The translations under genes were made by a program, and so were the position numbers. The notes beneath the pieces are model-generated. The model was given only the letters and a program-made list of their open reading frames with translations. It ran no database searches and had not been told where the DNA came from. A stretch of DNA of 9,760 nt from an uncultured Bacillota bacterium. Lineage in GTDB: Bacteria > Bacillota > Sulfobacillia > UBA995 > UBA9673. Below are positions 7,254 to 9,760 of the stretch, piece by piece. The stretch is from NCBI GenBank assembly GCA_937863905.1, contig CALMHV010000030.1, positions 1-9,760 on the forward strand. Reading direction: 5' to 3'. The stretch's first letter is position 1, and each line of letters starts with the position of its first letter.

Positions 7254-8405
7254 CTAGGCTTCTCCGACGTAGACTCGAGTCACGTCGGGTGACGTCACCG
7301 CCTGCAAAAGAGAAGGATAAGCCACGGCAAAACCGATCTCCGACCCGACCTCGAGGCGTCCGGAGTAGTCCTCGACGTCCAGCACCAGATGATCACTGGT
7401 GCCGGCCACGATCTCGATACCCGGCTCGAGCGGAGCGAGACCCTCGGGCACGATGTCCTGGCGGCCGGCGGCCACCAAGGCCCGGCGGCGGCGCCCCCGG
7501 TCGACGAAGACCGGCTGGTGACCGAAAGCGTCCTGGGCGCACTCGCCGGCCGGGAAGGTCGGTTTGCGCCCGACCTCGATAACCGCGGCCCAGAAGGTGA
7601 AGGCGTCCACGTGACAGCCGGGCAACGCTTCCCGGTACAGGCTCTCCCGGCCCAGGAGTATCCCCTCACCGACCCGGAGGTCATCGATACCGGGCGGCAC
7701 CTCGCCGCGCAGGAGAAGCGGGAGCACCGCGGTGTTGCCGCCCGAGACGGACAGCCTCCGGTCCAGAGCCTCCCCGGCCGCGCGGGCCAGGGTCACGAGT
7801 TCGGCCAGGTGCGCCCGGGTCGGGATGAGCCCGCACAGGCAGGCGAGGTTGGTGGCCAGGCCGGCGACGTGCGCCCGCCTGGCCGGGTCGGGCTCGCCGG
7901 AGGCCGCGGCCATCCGCTGGTCCATGGCGACGGCGGTTCCCGTGAGTTCTTCCGGCAGGACCCCTTCGCGCAAGTCCCCGAGATCGACGGTGACGAAGAC
8001 ATGGTAGGGCCGGCCCGGCCGCACGGAAGCGGCGGCCTGGGCCAGACTCTCCGCGGTGCCGGCGCTGGCGCAAAGGACGCCATCGGAAAGACTCACGGCT
8101 TCGGAGGCCTGCGCCGGCGAGGGGGCCCGCAGAAGCAAGAAACGGGGCCGCCGCCCAGCGTGGCCCCTGGCGGTACGCAAATCCTGCAGACCGCGGAGGT
8201 TCGGCAGTCGCGACTCGGCCAGACCCGCCGCGCCCCCGGCCAGGACGGCCCGGGCGACCCGGGGGTCGCCCCTCACCCCTTTGGTCACGGCGAGGACCTC
8301 GATACCCGCCTTTCGGCACCAGCCGGTGATGACGCCGGCGTTGTGCCTGAGCTTGCCGAGGTCTATGACAAGTCTGGGAGCGGGGAGCCCTTGGGACGTG
8401 GCCAA
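7254..8405 (-). CDS. orr: Ornithine racemase-family (alanine/ornithine racemase) PLP enzyme
   Basis: A 383-residue fold-type III PLP protein. RLVIDLGKLRHN (11-22) and LAVTKGVRGDP (38-48) place the likely PLP lysine at Lys42. VDLGDLREGV (140-149), GLATNLACLCGLIPT (182-196), SGGNTAVLPLLL (221-232) and RVGEGILLGRES (244-255) follow. AAGRQDIVPEGLAPLEPG (312-329) and SDHLVLDVEDYSG (337-349) complete the pattern of the ornithine racemase branch rather than classical Alr. It would interconvert L- and D-ornithine, supplying D-ornithine to B12-dependent ornithine aminomutase; other amino acids cannot be excluded. The only available start is TTG at 8405, because the in-frame stop at 8436-8438 leaves no other. 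GGAGG ends three bases before it, a tight spacing. The gene overlaps the upstream MutL-type gene by 43 bases. The neighbours, MutL-type protein upstream and ornithine carbamoyltransferase downstream, fit ornithine fermentation. Confidence 0.88.
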   Translation of the reverse strand: MATSQGLPAPRLVIDLGKLRHNAGVITGWCRKAGIEVLAVTKGVRGDPRVARAVLAGGAAGLAESRLPNLRGLQDLRTARGHAGRRPRFLLLRAPSPAQASEAVSLSDGVLCASAGTAESLAQAAASVRPGRPYHVFVTVDLGDLREGVLPEELTGTAVAMDQRMAAASGEPDPARRAHVAGLATNLACLCGLIPTRAHLAELVTLARAAGEALDRRLSVSGGNTAVLPLLLRGEVPPGIDDLRVGEGILLGRESLYREALPGCHVDAFTFWAAVIEVGRKPTFPAGECAQDAFGHQPVFVDRGRRRRALVAAGRQDIVPEGLAPLEPGIEIVAGTSDHLVLDVEDYSGRLEVGSEIGFAVAYPSLLQAVTSPDVTRVYVGEA

Positions 8406-9760
8406 GCACCTCCAAAACCCTGGACGAGCAAAGTCTCAGCCGCCTCCGGGTACTCGTGGTGAAGGACGCCGAGAACGGCCATGGCGTACCTGGTGTCGAG
8501 CCTCGGCCGGGCGCCCCGGCCGGGCAGGAGATATTGGCCGGCCGGGCCCCCACTCCCCAAGGCCGATACCCTCAGCCGGCCGTCGGCCCGACGGCTGCGG
8601 GCCTCGGCGGCCCCCGGTGCCAGGCCGGCCAGCCTGGAGAGAATGTCCAAAGAGCGGGGGTAGCGCGTGAGAGGTCCCCCGGTCCCGATGAGCCATTCGA
8701 CCTCCGTCAGGTCCTTACCTTCGGCGACGGCGACCCGCCCACTGGGACCGAAGAGGTGGCGGAGCCGACCGGCGTGCCTCAGAAGGGCCGTCTCCGCGGC
8801 GATACAGGTCAGGGCCTGCACGAAGGTCAGGGCGTCGTCCTCCATGGCCTCCGTCGGAAGCGGCTGGAGTTCCTCCAGGAGGCGGCGGACGGTGGCCGCG
8901 TCGGACGCGGCCCCAGAGAGGTCCCGCATGTACGCGGCGACCTCCTCCTCGCCCGCCAGGTCCACGACGTTGGCCGCGTTGACGTAGACGCCGAGGTCCC
9001 CCTCGACCGTCCGCTTGGCCCGCGGCTCCGGGTGGATCTGGATTCGGCTCATCTCGGTCGAACCGTCGGTCACGGAGTGGACGTCGGTGGTCGCCCCGCC
9101 CACGTCGATGACCACGAGGTCGCCCAACCGTTCGGCTAGGACCACGGCCGACTCCATCACCGCGCCCGGAGTGGGCCAGATAGTGCCTCCGACCATCTCT
9201 CGGACGCGCTCCATGCCCGGGGCGACCACGATGTGTTCCTCGAAAGCGTCCTGGATGGCCCGGCGGGCCGGTTCGATATCGAGGTGGTCCAGGCGCGGGT
9301 AGACGTTCGGCACGACCTTGACGGCCAGACCCGCGGCCTCCAGGATGGCCACGGCCTCGCCTCTGGCCCCGCTGTTGCCGGCGTAGACCACCGGCGCCTT
9401 CACGCCCGCGGCGGCGATGGTCCGGGCGTTGTGAAGGATGACCGCGCGGTCTCCGCCCTCCACCCCACCGGCCAGGAGGATGATACCTGGTCGTGTCTTC
9501 CGCAAGGCCTCGACCTCGCCCGGCCCCATCTCCCCGGCGGTCACGAGGTCGAGGATGGCGCCGGCGCCCAAGGCCGCCTCCCGCGCGGCGCGCACGGTCA
9601 TGTCGTAGACCAGTCCGTGGACGCTCATGCGCAGACCACCGGCGGCGCTCGAGGCGGCCATCATCCGGTCCCAGGCGAGACCGCCGGCGGAGAGCCCCAA
9701 AGACATCTCCAGTCCCCGGACAGCCTGGCGCAGACCGGCCGTGACGTCTCCCCCGAGAAC
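8363..9760 (-). CDS. glmL: GlmL/MutL-family protein of B12-dependent mutases (partial at N-terminus)
   Basis: The reading frame is open to the right edge, giving 465 visible residues. Residues before the first internal ATG (9706) read GGDVTAGLRQAVRGLE and match the family, so the gene continues beyond the window, by perhaps 30-40 residues. ASSAAGGLRMSVHGLV, GAGAILDLVTAGE and LAGGVEGGD are followed by the actin/Hsp70-type phosphate motif VIDVGGATTDVHSV, then EGDLGVYVNAANV, LIGTGGPLTRYP and, near the end, LDTRYAMAVLGVLHHEYPEAA. This is the glutamate-mutase MutL family, unrelated to mismatch-repair MutL. Members sit beside glutamate mutase, ornithine aminomutase or lysine aminomutase genes and are thought to act as ATP-dependent chaperones or reactivases of the cobalamin enzyme. 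The last 14 or so residues overlap the racemase gene and look like a lineage-specific tail. The mutase itself is probably off-window to the right. Confidence 0.9.
   Translation of the reverse strand, partial: VLGGDVTAGLRQAVRGLEMSLGLSAGGLAWDRMMAASSAAGGLRMSVHGLVYDMTVRAAREAALGAGAILDLVTAGEMGPGEVEALRKTRPGIILLAGGVEGGDRAVILHNARTIAAAGVKAPVVYAGNSGARGEAVAILEAAGLAVKVVPNVYPRLDHLDIEPARRAIQDAFEEHIVVAPGMERVREMVGGTIWPTPGAVMESAVVLAERLGDLVVIDVGGATTDVHSVTDGSTEMSRIQIHPEPRAKRTVEGDLGVYVNAANVVDLAGEEEVAAYMRDLSGAASDAATVRRLLEELQPLPTEAMEDDALTFVQALTCIAAETALLRHAGRLRHLFGPSGRVAVAEGKDLTEVEWLIGTGGPLTRYPRSLDILSRLAGLAPGAAEARSRRADGRLRVSALGSGGPAGQYLLPGRGARPRLDTRYAMAVLGVLHHEYPEAAETLLVQGFGGAWPRPKGSPLPDLS
8403..8413 (-). promoter_or_regulatory. 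Tight Shine-Dalgarno and TTG start of the racemase gene
   Basis: On the minus strand the sequence reads GGAGGTGCTTG, leaving three bases between GGAGG and TTG. It lies inside the end of the upstream coding region, so translation is probably helped by ribosomes finishing that gene. Confidence 0.55.

Noticed and set aside
8363..9706. MutL-type gene as complete with ATG at 9706
   Set aside because: The frame continues to the window edge with family-like residues, and the conserved N-terminus would be missing; it is a partial gene.
8363..9760. DNA mismatch-repair MutL
   Set aside because: The motifs are of the actin/Hsp70-type MutL family of B12 mutases, not the GHKL ATPase of mismatch repair.

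Overview
This is a GC-rich (about two-thirds G+C by eye) bacterial segment in which every supportable gene lies on the minus strand, so transcription runs from position 9760 down to 1. Eight genes are packed with overlaps or short gaps, and no stretch of 300 bases lacks a gene. The content (a MutL-type chaperone of B12-dependent carbon-skeleton or amino mutases, an ornithine racemase-family enzyme, catabolic-type carbamate kinase and ornithine carbamoyltransferase, an oxygen-sensitive radical SAM enzyme) suggests an anaerobic amino-acid-fermenting bacterium. A high-GC Bacillota/Clostridia-like lineage is the best guess. No rRNA or other phylogenetic marker is present to prove it.

Layout in transcription order: (1) GlmL/MutL-family protein, cut at its N-terminus by the right window edge (8363-9760). 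(2) Ornithine racemase-family PLP enzyme (7254-8405), overlapping gene 1 by 43 bases. (3) A fused AmmeMemoRadiSam protein B (MEMO-like) plus protein A (AMMECR1) (5798-7240). (4) AmmeMemoRadiSam radical SAM enzyme AmrS (4755-5798), joined to gene 3 by a TGATG overlap. (5) Carbamate kinase (3808-4758), joined to gene 4 by an ATGA overlap. (6) Ornithine carbamoyltransferase (2792-3727). (7) and (8) Two tandem, closely related P-loop GTPases of the family usually named cyclic 2,3-diphosphoglycerate synthetase (1438-2757 and 1-1322). The last lacks only its extreme C-terminus at the left window edge.

Read as one pathway: ornithine carbamoyltransferase acting on citrulline plus phosphate gives ornithine and carbamoyl phosphate, and carbamate kinase turns the carbamoyl phosphate into ATP. 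The racemase could convert L-ornithine to D-ornithine, the substrate of the B12-dependent D-ornithine 4,5-aminomutase (OraS/OraE). The MutL-type protein is the known companion of such mutases. The mutase subunits are not in the window; I predict they lie just beyond the right edge.

The most interesting points are the AmmeMemoRadiSam module, whose function I do not regard as established, lying in the middle of this amino-acid fermentation operon with translational coupling, and the tandem pair of 'cyclic 2,3-diphosphoglycerate synthetase'-like GTPases directly after carbamate kinase and ornithine carbamoyltransferase. Both hint at an undescribed step or an activation/repair function tied to ornithine or carbamoyl-phosphate metabolism. 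That functional link is inference from gene order.
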